Shown: positions 1-9,494, counted from the stretch's first letter. The stretch is 64,000 nucleotides of DNA from Alkalibacillus salilacus (GCF_030812915.1 NZ_JAUSTQ010000012.1:1-64000), one strand, 5' to 3'. Made by a program: numbers and translations. Notes: a model not told the origin generated them from the letters alone.

Positions 1-44
1 GATTCATTCCATTATAACAGGGGGGGATGTCCATAACATAACAA

Positions 45-87
45 ACCCCAGCTAGGGACTTTTTTTATTAAGTCCACTAACTGGGGT
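45..87 (-). terminator. Stem-loop downstream of the GntR regulator gene
   Basis: ACCCCAGCTAGGGACT (45-60) pairs with AGTCCACTAACTGGGGT (71-87) around an AT-rich loop. It lies about 30 bases past the stop codon of the minus-strand regulator. The minus-strand side is followed only by a broken T-run (TTTGTTATG), so termination strength is uncertain; it may also serve an upstream plus-strand gene outside the window. Confidence 0.5.
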
Positions 88-118
88 ATAGTTCACAAGT
101 ACTTGAGACGACCTTTTT

Positions 119-847
119 TTAATCAATGTTAAACCCTCTAGACAGATTTATGTTAAAAGCATACATGTCTGACCGATAGATAGCGTCTTCATACTCAACA
201 AATTGTTCGTTAACATCAATGATTTTCCTTTGTGTATGGAGAACACATAATTTATTGGAAAGGTTCATAAGCTGAGCATCTTCGGGATTGATAATGCTGG
301 CAGTAATGCTCTGATCAGCATCAAATGATTTCACACCTAATTGTTCTTCCATTAAGTGATAAAATGATTCTTTATTTAAATCAAATTTAACTAATTTCTT
401 ACCTAACTCTACAGGATAATAATGAGATTCAATCCCTAGTGGTAAATGATTAGCATAGCGTAACCGTTTGAAATAATAAGCTTCTTCTAAACCTGTTTTT
501 CGTCTTAATTCTGAATCTAGTTTTACAATTCTAGATTCAATTAGTTTAGCTCCAGGAACCATGCCCATCATTTCAATTGTTTCATTTGTGCTTCGCAAAT
601 TACCTAACCAGTCGTTAATAGGCTTAATTTTAACAAAGGTTCCCATTCCTCTTCTGCGTTCAAGGACGCCCGCTTTTACTAACTGCGAAATGGCTTGTCT
701 AACCGTGCTTCGACTAACATAATATTCATCCATTAATTCACGTTCACTAGGGATTTTCTCGTTATATTTCCCATTATAGATTTTCTCTTCAATTTCCTTG
801 AATAGTTGATAATGTAAAGGGATAGAATTTATATAATTTAATGCCAT
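119..847 (-). CDS. GntR family transcriptional regulator (HutC/UTRA type)
   Basis: A 242-residue DNA-binding repressor or activator. The N-terminal winged helix-turn-helix spans about residues 10-75 and contains SERELMDEYYVSRSTVRQA, the typical GntR recognition helix region, followed by a GxGTFV wing. Residues about 90-235 form a UTRA ligand-binding domain, which in this family binds small metabolites such as sugar phosphates, histidine intermediates or fatty acids. Length is normal for the HutC subgroup. The start ATG is preceded by a weak GGGTGAT site. No catabolic operon is attached inside the window, so its target, possibly upstream of base 1, cannot be named. Confidence 0.9.
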   Translation of the reverse strand: MALNYINSIPLHYQLFKEIEEKIYNGKYNEKIPSERELMDEYYVSRSTVRQAISQLVKAGVLERRRGMGTFVKIKPINDWLGNLRSTNETIEMMGMVPGAKLIESRIVKLDSELRRKTGLEEAYYFKRLRYANHLPLGIESHYYPVELGKKLVKFDLNKESFYHLMEEQLGVKSFDADQSITASIINPEDAQLMNLSNKLCVLHTQRKIIDVNEQFVEYEDAIYRSDMYAFNINLSRGFNID

Positions 848-1408
848 GTGATCACCCGTATTTTTTAAGTTATTAATGTTAATACTTTTTGAAAAAATTT
901 TAACATTTAATCGATTGGATTGATAGCACGGTATGATTATGATAATTCTCGTGCATTGTCTTAAATATAGTGAAGATCAGATAGTAATTAAGCTAAAAGT
1001 TAATTGATAAATGCTGATAATTAACTCTTAAATATCAGGGAAAATAATCATATCCTTTTACAGACATATATAGTCATATCGAAACGGTTAAGTGTACGTC
1101 GGTATGAAGCCTAATCCTTATATTTGGCTCTGTGTCTTGTAATGGTACACATCATAATATATTCTTAATGAACCCTTAGTTGACATTAACGTAGTCACAT
1201 ATGATTATTAAGCTTTATGTATTGAATCTATCCAAGTGAATCTTCTAATTAACATAGAGAAGTAATATTATTTTAAGTGGGATGCAGTTTATGCCTTTTA
1301 GATTAAGGGTAGATTATTTAATGTGGATAAATCAAAAAATAAAAGGTTGAATAGAATGATTGTTAAGATGTTCAATCATTCAATTTTATTATAGAAAGCA
1401 GGGTTAGT
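848..1408. other. AT-rich intergenic region between divergent genes
   Basis: This 561-base gap separates the divergently transcribed GntR regulator and glycosyltransferase genes. I see no convincing open frame. It should hold both promoters. A 9-base inverted repeat near its right end (1354-1381) is listed separately. Confidence 0.5.
1354..1381 (+). promoter_or_regulatory. Inverted repeat just upstream of the glycosyltransferase gene
   Basis: GAATGATTG (1354-1362) and CAATCATTC (1373-1381) are a perfect 9-base inverted repeat with a 10-base loop. It is followed by AATTTTATT and lies 27 bases before the start codon. It could be an operator or a weak attenuator hairpin; nothing in the sequence decides between them. 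Confidence 0.4.
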
Positions 1409-2929
1409 ATGCAAGGGACGCCAGTATTAGTGACTAACTCATTAGATGTTAATAGAGGTGGTATGACTAAAGCTGTGTTATTAAGGGCGAATAAATTGGC
1501 CGATCATTATGATCAAGTCTATATCTTGACCTTCACGTATCAGCAACGTTATCACCAAATTATTAATGAACTGTATAATAATAATGAACTAGACCCTAGA
1601 GTTAAAGTTTTAAACATGTTTGAGGATTTAAAACCTAAAAAGAAATTTAAATTATTTAATAAAATAAGTAATAAGCACGATAAAGGGTTATTAAGGATAA
1701 AAGATAAAGAAAAGAGCAAACCCACTTATAGGTATTATAGAAATGGTATTTATGTTAAATACGAGCGATATGATGATCAAAACATACTTAATTTTATCGA
1801 TAATATGAATGAATCCAGACATCGAGTCTCACGAGAAGAATATAATTCTTATGGGCAATTGGTTAGGAAAAGACATGTAGATCTTCATTCTAATAAACCG
1901 CGTTTAGATCGATATTTTGATGACAATGGTAAAGCTTATCTTACTATATGGGTAAATCCAGTTACTCAAGAAGGACAACGTACTGTCTTGATGAATGGTA
2001 AACCTAAAGAATTTAAAACACCTGGTGGACTAAAGAAGAATTGGTTAAAAAAGAAGACCAAACAAATTAACAACCCAATTCTTATACTAGATAATAAAAA
2101 ACATTTCCAGAAAGCTTTAAAGATTGATAATTGTAAACGGATATTTGTTATCCATAATAGTCATTTACGGAAACCATATACAAATATAAATAAAGTAAAA
2201 AAGGTTTATCATGATTTATTTGAAAATCTCAATAAACAAGATCAAGTTGTTTTCTTAACTGAAAAGCAAAAAAATGATGCCGAGCAAATTTATGGAGAGA
2301 ATAATAATTTTCATGTCATACCGCATCCAGTTAATCATTCCAATATGAATTATTTAGATGAAAAAGTGGAGTATGATCCTCATAGCGTAGTTGCTATAGC
2401 ACGACTACATCCAGTAAAAAGAATGGACGAAGCCTTAAGAGCTTTTCGAAAAGTTGTAGATGAAATTCCTGATGCCAAGTTTATGATATATGGAAAAGGT
2501 GAACTAGAAGGCGAATTGAAGTCATTGATTAACGAATTAGGTTTAGATGAAAACGTATCATTGTGCGGATATACAAATAAACCATTGAAGGAATATCAAA
2601 AGGCTGCCTGTTCAATTCTGACTTCGGATTTTGAAGGATTTGGCTTAGTTGTACTAGAAAGCTTGTCTGTTGGCACACCGGTAGTCTCTTATAATACTAA
2701 GTATGGTCCAGATGATATTATTAGAGACGAAGTAGATGGGATGGTTGTTGAACAAGGAGATAAGGATGCTCTAGCTCAAGGAATCATTGAACTGATGACA
2801 GATAGTAGCAAACGTGAATTGTTTTCTGAAAATGCAAAAGAAGTTCACAGTAGATTTAGTGAAGAAAAATATATTAATGGTTGGATTAATTTAATAGACA
2901 GCTTTGACGAGTTTCAAAATAATGAGTAA
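1409..2929 (+). CDS. GT4 glycosyltransferase, TagE/TarM/GtfA-like
   Basis: A 506-residue retaining glycosyltransferase. Residues about 1-320 resemble the N-terminal half of poly(glycerol-phosphate) alpha-glucosyltransferases (TagE), TarM and GtfA, including a beta-rich insert around residues 110-200. The C-terminal GT-B half starts near VVAIARLHPVKRMDEA. It contains the EX7E nucleotide-sugar motif EGFGLVVLE at about residues 409-417. The likely role is transfer of glucose or GlcNAc onto a wall polymer or surface protein in the cytoplasm before export. No teichoic acid genes are adjacent. A GGG-containing site (AAGCAGGG) lies upstream of the ATG, and a hairpin follows the stop. The family call is firm; the acceptor is unknown. 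Confidence 0.85.
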   Translation: MQGTPVLVTNSLDVNRGGMTKAVLLRANKLADHYDQVYILTFTYQQRYHQIINELYNNNELDPRVKVLNMFEDLKPKKKFKLFNKISNKHDKGLLRIKDKEKSKPTYRYYRNGIYVKYERYDDQNILNFIDNMNESRHRVSREEYNSYGQLVRKRHVDLHSNKPRLDRYFDDNGKAYLTIWVNPVTQEGQRTVLMNGKPKEFKTPGGLKKNWLKKKTKQINNPILILDNKKHFQKALKIDNCKRIFVIHNSHLRKPYTNINKVKKVYHDLFENLNKQDQVVFLTEKQKNDAEQIYGENNNFHVIPHPVNHSNMNYLDEKVEYDPHSVVAIARLHPVKRMDEALRAFRKVVDEIPDAKFMIYGKGELEGELKSLINELGLDENVSLCGYTNKPLKEYQKAACSILTSDFEGFGLVVLESLSVGTPVVSYNTKYGPDDIIRDEVDGMVVEQGDKDALAQGIIELMTDSSKRELFSENAKEVHSRFSEEKYINGWINLIDSFDEFQNNE

Positions 2930-2943
2930 TAGTTCCTCCCCTT

Positions 2944-2976
2944 AAACACCTGGCTCTCATGTGAGCCGGGTGTTTT
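2944..2976 (+). terminator. Rho-independent terminator after the glycosyltransferase gene
   Basis: AAACACCTGGCTC pairs with GAGCCGGGTGTTT around a short loop, followed by a short T-run and AT-rich DNA. It lies 15 bases past the stop codon. Confidence 0.8.
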
Positions 2977-3082
2977 ATAATAAACGTCAAAGTAAAGATG
3001 AAATTCCTGGGTTCTTATATACTGGTGTTCTATTTTTGTTATAATATTGTTAAAGCTACATTAAATGGGGGATGATTTAACG

Positions 3083-6000
3083 TTGAATTTCACAAGGGGA
3101 GTAACGATTAGGACAGTTTCTATTATATTACTATTATTAGTAATGTCGTCTGTTATGGTTGAGAATGTAATCAATGCAGATGAGCACGAATTTGAAGGGA
3201 TAGCAATAGAGAATGATACAACGGTTTATCAAGAAAAAAATACAGAATCGTCAGTATTAAAAACATATCAAGATGGAACTATCTTAACTTTAACCGATAA
3301 AAATGATGATCAATGGTTTAATGCAACCGTTAAGGTAGATGGTGAGAATGAGCAAGGATTTATACATAAAGATCAAGTAGAACGAATTGAAGAAGATCAA
3401 AGTAATTCGTCTGGTTATGCAACAGAAGCAACTCAAGTTTATCAAAGTCCAACGACAAATGCTGATGTGTGGAAGAGTTATGCTAAAGGGAATCTATTAT
3501 ACTATAAAACATTTTCCGAGTCTTGGTATGAAGCAGTTGTCATTATTGATGGTGAACAAAAAACGGGTTATATTTCGAAATCTCAAATAGAGGAACCTAT
3601 TCAAGACCAAGAATCTTTAACGGGATATGCTTCGAAGGAACCAACACCTATCTTTGCAAAGCCAAGTTTAGATAGTAAGGCGATTAAGTCCTATGAAAAA
3701 GGACATTATCTTTACTATAAAACTTACTTATCCAATTGGTATGAAGCGATCGTCTATGTAAACGGAGAACGTAAAACGGGGTATATTCACAAGGATCATA
3801 TTGAATATCCTGTTGATGAATCTGTTAATTTATCAGGCGTAGCGACTTTAAACCCGACTAATGTATACACAGATCCGAAAAGAGGTTCATCTATTTTGAA
3901 AGATTATGATGCAGGTTCGGTTCTTTATTATGAAACTTTTTTAGATGATTGGTATCAAGCAATTGTTTTTGTTGATGGAGAACGTGAGACAGGTTATATA
4001 GCTAAAAGTGATGTACAAGAACCTGTGGAGAATCCAGAGAGTTTATCTGGAGTTGCGACAAAGGATCGTACAAAAGTTTATGCGAGTGCAAATGATAATT
4101 CAGACGTCTTAAAGGATTATGCTAAAGGGTCGGTACTTTATTATGAGACATTTTTAGACGATTGGTATCAAGCAATTGTCTATGTAGGTGGTGAGCGCCT
4201 AACGGGTTATATTGCCAAAAGTGATGTACAACAGCCTGTAGAAAACCCTGAAGAGTTATCAGGGATTGCTACGAAAGAACGCACCAATGTATACGAAAGT
4301 GCTAATAGTAGTTCAGATGTGTTGAAAGACTATGCTGCTGGTTCAACTTTGTATTACAAGACATTTATCGATGGTTGGTACAAAGCGATAGTTTATGTAA
4401 ATGGAGAAAAAAGAACGGGTTATATCAATAGTAATGATGTAGAACAACCAGTTGAGAATCCTGAAGATCTATCAGGTGTTGCATTAGAAAGTCAGACTAA
4501 TATTTATGATAAACCAAATGACAATGCATCTGTTTTGAAGGACTATAAAGCAGGATCTATTTTGTACTATCAAACATTTATCGACGGTTGGTATAAAGCG
4601 ATTGTTTATTTAAATGGCGAAAAACATACAGGGTATATTAATAACAACGATGTTGAAGAACCTACTAATGATCCCCAAAGCTTAACGGGAATTGGAATGA
4701 AACATCATACTCACGTTTATGATACACCTAATCGAGACAGCAAGAAGTTAAAGTCTTATGACCAAGGACATCAATTGTATTATGAAACTTTTATTGATGG
4801 TTGGTATGAAGCGATTGTATACGTAGGTGGAGAACGTCAAACTGGCTATATTCATCAGAGTGATGTCGAACAACCTGTACAAAACCAAACTAGTTTGACA
4901 GGGTATGCATATGATATTGAGGCACATGTATATGCTTCACCTAGTAAACATTCTAAAGAACTAAAAGACTATTCAGAAGGGAAACTATTATACTATAAAA
5001 CTTATTTAGAAGATTGGTATGAAGCTGTAGTTTTCGTTGATGGAGAGCGTCGCACAGGTTATATTCCGAAAAATGAAGTGATTGATTCGAATGCTGAGCA
5101 AGAAACCTTGGAAGGTGTAGCTATTCGTGACCGTGTTCATGTATATTCAGAGGCTAGTCGTCATTCCAATGAGTTAAAAGGATATAACTTTGGATCACAA
5201 TTAATGTTTAAATCCTTTACGGAAAACTGGTATGAAGCGGTCTTTTTTGTTGATGGAGAGCGTCACACAGGGTATATTCATAAAAATGATGTTAGCTTAG
5301 ATGGTTTAAGTGTAGATCCAATTGTAAACCCCCATACTGAATATACGTATAACCAAATGGAAAGTGATATTTATCAATTGGCTGACCAATATCCTGGCTT
5401 AGTGGATTATGAAGTGATTGGTCAATCAGTTGATGGGCGAAACCTTTATGCAATAAGGGTAGGTAATGGCGATGCAAAAGTCACCATTAATGCTGCTCAC
5501 CACGCACGTGAATGGATTACAACTAATTTAGTGATGGATCAAATTGATACTTATAGCCAAGCCTTTGTTAAAGGTGAAACAATTGATGGCTATGATGTTA
5601 GAGAAGTATTAAATAAAGCTTCTATTTATTATGTGCCAATGGTCAATCCAGATGGTGTTTCATTGGTTCAAAAAGGAGCTAGTGCTGTCGATAATTCAGA
5701 TTATGTCGTTGCATTAAATGATGGTAGTAGAGATTTCTCAGCTTGGAAGGCGAATGCTAATGGGGTAGACTTGAACAGACAATACCCTGCTGATTGGGGC
5801 ACACTCAGTAATACGGAGCCATTCCCGGGTCCAGAGCGTTATAAAGGAACTGAACCATTATCTGAACCAGAGACAAGAGCATTAGCTGACTTTACGCTTA
5901 GTCACGATTTCAAAACTGCTGTCGCTTATCACTCAGCAGGTGAGATATTATACTGGGACTATAACACAAGTGGACAGTTATACGATGATACGCGTCGCAT

Positions 6001-6229
6001 TGCAGAAATGATTAGTGGTAAGACTGGCTATTCATTATATGTACCATATAATTTGAATGGTGGAGGATATAAAGACTGGGTACTAGACTCACTTGGATAT
6101 CCTGGCTACACTCCTGAAGTGTCACCATATGTAGGTGATCGACCAGTGCCATTAAGTAACTATAACCGAATCTGGAATCAAAATGATTCTATTGGTTTGA
6201 TGCTAGCTGAGGAAGCTTATCAGAGATAA
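3083..6229 (+). CDS. Secreted M14 zinc carboxypeptidase with ten SH3-like repeats
   Basis: The preferred start is the TTG at 3083, because GGGGGATGA lies about 11 bases upstream; the in-frame ATG at 3065 has no ribosome binding site. This gives 1048 residues. A signal peptide (basic MNFTRGVTIR, hydrophobic core, probable cleavage after VINA) is followed by ten repeats of about 70 residues. Each runs from LSGVAT...VY through LKDY..GS.LYY.TF..WY.AIV to a GYI...DV end, resembling bacterial SH3/GW wall-binding modules. The last 300 residues are a peptidase M14 domain: zinc ligands in HHARE (about 806-810) and YHSAGE (about 950), and the catalytic Glu in YTPEVSP (about 1011). Likely a wall-anchored carboxypeptidase acting on peptides or peptidoglycan stem peptides. 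A monocistronic gene with its own terminator. Confidence 0.9.
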   Translation: MNFTRGVTIRTVSIILLLLVMSSVMVENVINADEHEFEGIAIENDTTVYQEKNTESSVLKTYQDGTILTLTDKNDDQWFNATVKVDGENEQGFIHKDQVERIEEDQSNSSGYATEATQVYQSPTTNADVWKSYAKGNLLYYKTFSESWYEAVVIIDGEQKTGYISKSQIEEPIQDQESLTGYASKEPTPIFAKPSLDSKAIKSYEKGHYLYYKTYLSNWYEAIVYVNGERKTGYIHKDHIEYPVDESVNLSGVATLNPTNVYTDPKRGSSILKDYDAGSVLYYETFLDDWYQAIVFVDGERETGYIAKSDVQEPVENPESLSGVATKDRTKVYASANDNSDVLKDYAKGSVLYYETFLDDWYQAIVYVGGERLTGYIAKSDVQQPVENPEELSGIATKERTNVYESANSSSDVLKDYAAGSTLYYKTFIDGWYKAIVYVNGEKRTGYINSNDVEQPVENPEDLSGVALESQTNIYDKPNDNASVLKDYKAGSILYYQTFIDGWYKAIVYLNGEKHTGYINNNDVEEPTNDPQSLTGIGMKHHTHVYDTPNRDSKKLKSYDQGHQLYYETFIDGWYEAIVYVGGERQTGYIHQSDVEQPVQNQTSLTGYAYDIEAHVYASPSKHSKELKDYSEGKLLYYKTYLEDWYEAVVFVDGERRTGYIPKNEVIDSNAEQETLEGVAIRDRVHVYSEASRHSNELKGYNFGSQLMFKSFTENWYEAVFFVDGERHTGYIHKNDVSLDGLSVDPIVNPHTEYTYNQMESDIYQLADQYPGLVDYEVIGQSVDGRNLYAIRVGNGDAKVTINAAHHAREWITTNLVMDQIDTYSQAFVKGETIDGYDVREVLNKASIYYVPMVNPDGVSLVQKGASAVDNSDYVVALNDGSRDFSAWKANANGVDLNRQYPADWGTLSNTEPFPGPERYKGTEPLSEPETRALADFTLSHDFKTAVAYHSAGEILYWDYNTSGQLYDDTRRIAEMISGKTGYSLYVPYNLNGGGYKDWVLDSLGYPGYTPEVSPYVGDRPVPLSNYNRIWNQNDSIGLMLAEEAYQR

Positions 6230-6246
6230 TAGGAGAAGGATAAATA

Positions 6247-6292
6247 AAGCACTTAACCACTTTTAAATTAAAGTGGTTAAGTGCTTATTTTG
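6247..6292 (+). terminator. Strong terminator after the M14 carboxypeptidase gene
   Basis: AAGCACTTAACCACTTT pairs perfectly with AAAGTGGTTAAGTGCTT (6247-6286) and is followed by ATTTTGTT. It sits 18 bases past the stop. Confidence 0.9.
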
Positions 6293-6358
6293 TTGATGAC
6301 TAAATAATTAATATGATTCGGTAGTGCTATTAGGCTCTTTATTATATTATAAGCTTTA

Positions 6359-7126
6359 TTAAAATACACCTAATAACTTTTTCTTCTTCACTTCAATTGG
6401 AGGATCTGCAATCACCATTTCATTGGATGAAACAGCTCTAGCGTTCTCTTGGAATTGTTCCACTAAACCGTATCCATAACGTTTTTCAATGACTTCGAAA
6501 GCTTCCTTCATGAAGAAGCCGCGTGAATCAATATTATGTGCATCAGATGCGATGAAATGGACTAAATTAGCTTCAATTAACCTGAAACAGAGACTTTGAA
6601 TCTTCTTGCCAAAATGTCCAGCCACGCTTCCAGCCGTGAGTTGACTAAAGGCTCCTCGTTTAATCATTCGATATAGAATGCTTGGGTGTTTGAATATAGC
6701 TGCATTTCGTTCGGGGTGAACAACAATTGGTAGATAACCATCTCGTTGTAAATCATAAAATGTGTATTTTGAATATTTAGGGACATGGCTTGTAGGGAAC
6801 TCAATTAAAACATAGTTTGTGTTATCACCCAATGCAATAGCTGATTTTTTAGTTAAGTATTCATTAACCTCACCATTAATTCTGATTTCTTGTCCTGATT
6901 TAATAGTCAAATCGATTTGATGTTTATGAAGCTCTTGATTCAATATATGTACTTGCTCATTAATCGTTTGCGGAAGTGTTTCATAACGTCCATTTAAGTG
7001 ATGGGGTGTTGCATAAATAGTAGTGATTCCTTGAGAAACTGCCATTTTGGCCATTTCTATACTATCATTTATATTTTGGGCGCCATCATCGACACCAGGT
7101 AGAATATGGCTATGAATATCAATCAT
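6359..7126 (-). CDS. PHP-type tyrosine-protein phosphatase, YwqE/CpsB-like
   Basis: A 255-residue manganese-dependent PHP phosphatase that dephosphorylates bacterial tyrosine kinases of the CpsD/YwqD type. It starts MIDIHSHILPGVDDGA, with HxH metal ligands, and also has ATPHH, IEFP, VHPERN and FIASDAHN motifs, all typical of CpsB/CapC/YwqE. The start at 7126 is chosen because AAAGGAG precedes it by 8 bases; a longer in-frame start at 7156 lacks a site. It lies downstream of the kinase gene on the same strand, but a terminator-like hairpin (7205-7239) separates them, so it may depend on read-through or its own promoter. Confidence 0.9.
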   Translation of the reverse strand: MIDIHSHILPGVDDGAQNINDSIEMAKMAVSQGITTIYATPHHLNGRYETLPQTINEQVHILNQELHKHQIDLTIKSGQEIRINGEVNEYLTKKSAIALGDNTNYVLIEFPTSHVPKYSKYTFYDLQRDGYLPIVVHPERNAAIFKHPSILYRMIKRGAFSQLTAGSVAGHFGKKIQSLCFRLIEANLVHFIASDAHNIDSRGFFMKEAFEVIEKRYGYGLVEQFQENARAVSSNEMVIADPPIEVKKKKLLGVF

Positions 7127-7204
7127 CCACTCACTCCTTTCTACTATAATAAGCACTTTTTACTCAGTTTATAACTCTTCGACAAATTTAGCAACAGGAT
7201 ATAA

Positions 7205-7239
7205 ATAAAAAGTCTTGCTCATACCATGAACAAGACTTT
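7205..7239 (-). terminator. Terminator-like hairpin between kinase and phosphatase genes
   Basis: On the minus strand, AAAGTCTTGTTC pairs with GAGCAAGACTTT around a short loop and is followed by TTTTATTTAT. It lies right after the kinase stop and before the phosphatase gene, so it could reduce phosphatase expression relative to the kinase. Confidence 0.75.
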
Positions 7240-7249
7240 AGACCTAATA

Positions 7250-7939
7250 TTAATAGTAGTAATATAAATTACTGCTTTTGGTTTCACGATCATTTAACAC
7301 AACACCCAATATATTAGCGTGTGTTTGTTCTAATAAGTTTTTAGCACGAGCTGAAGTGTTTTTGTCAGTTACTTTACTTCGAACGACTAATAAAACACCA
7401 TCTACATATTGAGATAAGACTTGTGAATCGGTTACAGCTAATACAGGTGGTGTGTCGAAAATCACTAAATCATACAACTTATTAGCGTGCTCAGCTAGTT
7501 GTGAAAAGGACTTTGATCCAATTAACTCAGCTGGATTAGGTGGTACAGGACCACAAGTTAATATTTCTAAATTTTCTACTTTCGTTTTTTGAACCACATT
7601 TTCTAATGAAAAGTCACCAACAAGTACATTGCTTAGCCCCATTGTATTACTCATACGAAACGTGTAATGAGCTGTTGGTTTACGCATATCAGAATCAACA
7701 AGTAATACTTTCTTCCCCTGCTGGGCAAAAGTAACAGCTAAGTTTGAAGCAGTTAAGCTCTTTCCTTCAGCTGGGTGAGAAGATGTGACGACGATCGATT
7801 TTAAATCCTGGTCAACTGCCGAAAACTGTAAATTCGTTCTAAGTGTTCTAAATTGCTCCGATATTGGTGACTTTGGTTGTTCGTGAGTAATAAGGCTTCG
7901 ATGTTGCTGGGCTCGTTTCACGGTTGATTTACGCGCCAA
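7250..7939 (-). CDS. BY-type tyrosine kinase, CpsD/YwqD-like
   Basis: A 229-residue cytoplasmic BY-kinase that autophosphorylates C-terminal tyrosines and partners with the membrane modulator encoded just upstream. It shows Walker A SSHPAEGKS (Lys about 60), Walker A-prime LLVDSDMRKP (about 79-88), Walker B VIFDTPP, and a C-terminal tyrosine tail NLYYYY. The TTG at 7939 is the likely start: AAAGGGTGG lies upstream and the protein then begins MARKSTVKR ahead of the conserved ITHEQPKSPISEQFR. The in-frame ATG at 7999 would overlap the modulator gene by 71 bases. With the TTG the overlap is 11 bases, suggesting translational coupling. Confidence 0.9.
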   Translation of the reverse strand: MARKSTVKRAQQHRSLITHEQPKSPISEQFRTLRTNLQFSAVDQDLKSIVVTSSHPAEGKSLTASNLAVTFAQQGKKVLLVDSDMRKPTAHYTFRMSNTMGLSNVLVGDFSLENVVQKTKVENLEILTCGPVPPNPAELIGSKSFSQLAEHANKLYDLVIFDTPPVLAVTDSQVLSQYVDGVLLVVRSKVTDKNTSARAKNLLEQTHANILGVVLNDRETKSSNLYYYY

Positions 7940-8669
7940 ATGGACCACCCTTTCTTGAACGATTTTGATTGCTTGGTTCATTTCCTTCGTCGAATTCAAA
8001 TGTTGAGATTAACCCCATTGTTGGTAACCCTAAAGTATTTTCGATATCATCTTCGGTTTTAATAGTCGTATCTAAGTACTCAAGTATAAATGCAACTCCA
8101 ACTCCAATCATGACACCTAAAACCATTGCTATTGCTAGATTAAGAGTTAAGTTAGGACTGATTGGAGAAGGATTTGTTTCGTGTACAGCTTCTGACAAGA
8201 CACTAACATTATCGACGTTCATATATTCAGGAACTTTATCCATGAAAACTGAAACTGTAGTATTTGCTATATTAACAGCTTCCTCATGATCAGATCCTGT
8301 CACTGCAACGTTTACTACTTGTGAACTGTTAGCATTATTTACACTAATACGATTTGATAATGCTCCTGCTGATAAGTCTAATCCAAGCTCGTCTATGACA
8401 TCAGTTAAAACAGCGGGGCTTTGAATGATTACATTATATGTATTTATTAACTCTACATTAGTTTGAATGTCACCTTGGGTAATTTGTTGATTTTGATTAT
8501 TTTCAGATTGAGCAACGATAAACTGGGAATCTGCTTCATATTGTGGCGTCATAAAGAACATAGTTGCAATGATGCTGGCTAAAATAGCTAGTACTGTAAT
8601 TAGAATGATCAATTTCAGCCGCTTTTTTAAAGTCTGCCATATTTCTTGTAATGATATTGTTTCTTCCAT
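7929..8669 (-). CDS. Wzz/YwqC-like tyrosine kinase modulator
   Basis: A 246-residue polysaccharide co-polymerase-type membrane protein. It has a transmembrane helix at about residues 20-40, an extracytoplasmic domain to about residue 170, a second helix at about 172-195, and a cytoplasmic C-terminal tail that activates the kinase. The proline-rich TNPSPISPN segment before helix 2 is typical of Wzz proteins. The start ATG has a strong ACGGAGGT site. It leads the modulator-kinase-phosphatase set. In most relatives this set heads an exopolysaccharide operon; none is present here. Confidence 0.9.
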   Translation of the reverse strand: MEETISLQEIWQTLKKRLKLIILITVLAILASIIATMFFMTPQYEADSQFIVAQSENNQNQQITQGDIQTNVELINTYNVIIQSPAVLTDVIDELGLDLSAGALSNRISVNNANSSQVVNVAVTGSDHEEAVNIANTTVSVFMDKVPEYMNVDNVSVLSEAVHETNPSPISPNLTLNLAIAMVLGVMIGVGVAFILEYLDTTIKTEDDIENTLGLPTMGLISTFEFDEGNEPSNQNRSRKGGPFGA

Positions 8670-9172
8670 ATATGGACCTCCGTAAGTTTAATAGTATTAT
8701 TGATAAAGATTGAATTGGTTAAGAAATAGCGGATATTTAAGTGGTTATAAAGCTACGTTATTTTTGATAAACAGAAAAGATGCTAATCTTTAACAACTAA
8801 AGCATAATGAGGTAAAATTGTTATCTCTATGATTATAAATTAAATCGACATAGAATTGCAATTGTTTCATTTGGGGTTAGTTTGGCGAGAAAGATAGTTT
8901 GATGAACCTGATCATACCAGTATTTATCCTTCATTGAAACTTATCAAATGTTCATTTTATACGAATATTGTCGATAAAACATTTGAATCATGACATTTTA
9001 CCCATAAGGGACACTCTTCTAAGTATATAAAATATATCAATAACTCGAAAGAAGACTTGCTATAGATGGAAACCATCGAAGATAATTGTTAAAGCTTAAT
9101 TAGATTCAAATGGTATCGGAAATATCACCACTATATATAGTTTGAATTAGTATATATTGCGCTTCGGACTCA
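8670..9172. other. Long noncoding leader region upstream of the kinase module
   Basis: About 500 bases without a plausible gene. It probably holds the promoter of the minus-strand kinase module. An imperfect hairpin joins TCAAATGTT...TTTTAT (from 8944) with ATAAAACATTTGA (to 8986). Its right end adjoins the repeat array that starts at 9173. Confidence 0.4.
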
Positions 9173-9322
9173 GTCGCCGATAAAATACACAAGGTCGCCG
9201 ATATATATTAGCGAGCGCCGTTATATATGCTGAGGCGTCGATAAATTTCATATGGCGCTGATATATTTATTGAGGCGTTGATAAAATTTCTGAGGCGCTG
9301 AAACGATGAAAATATCGGCGAC
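9173..9322 (+). repeat. 20-21 bp periodic GCGCCGATA repeat array (array 1)
   Basis: Seven successive units begin with variants of GTCGCCGATA, GCGTCGATA or GCGCTGATA, spaced 20-21 bases, each followed by AT-rich spacer. The array ends with an inverted unit, AATATCGGCGAC (9311-9322). The same family occurs at 25732, 35445, 37454, 37655, 50160 and 57175, always intergenic. Confidence 0.85.
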
Positions 9323-9455
9323 TATCTGCAATAATTCAACTTGTAGCAACTCTGTTTTGAGCATTCGCTGTTCTGTTTCGATTGATAAGTCATGTTGAAG
9401 GTAGAGTTGCGAGAGCATCGCGATTTCATTTAGATAAGATTAGAAATCAACCTAA

Positions 9456-9494
9456 AATAAGGCGCCATTCCTCCATTAGGAATGGCGCCTTATT
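9456..9494 (-). terminator. Terminator of the hydantoinase operon
   Basis: AATAAGGCGCCATTCCT pairs perfectly with AGGAATGGCGCCTTATT around CCATT. On the minus strand it lies 33 bases past the hydantoinase stop and ends in TTATTTTAGG. Confidence 0.85.
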
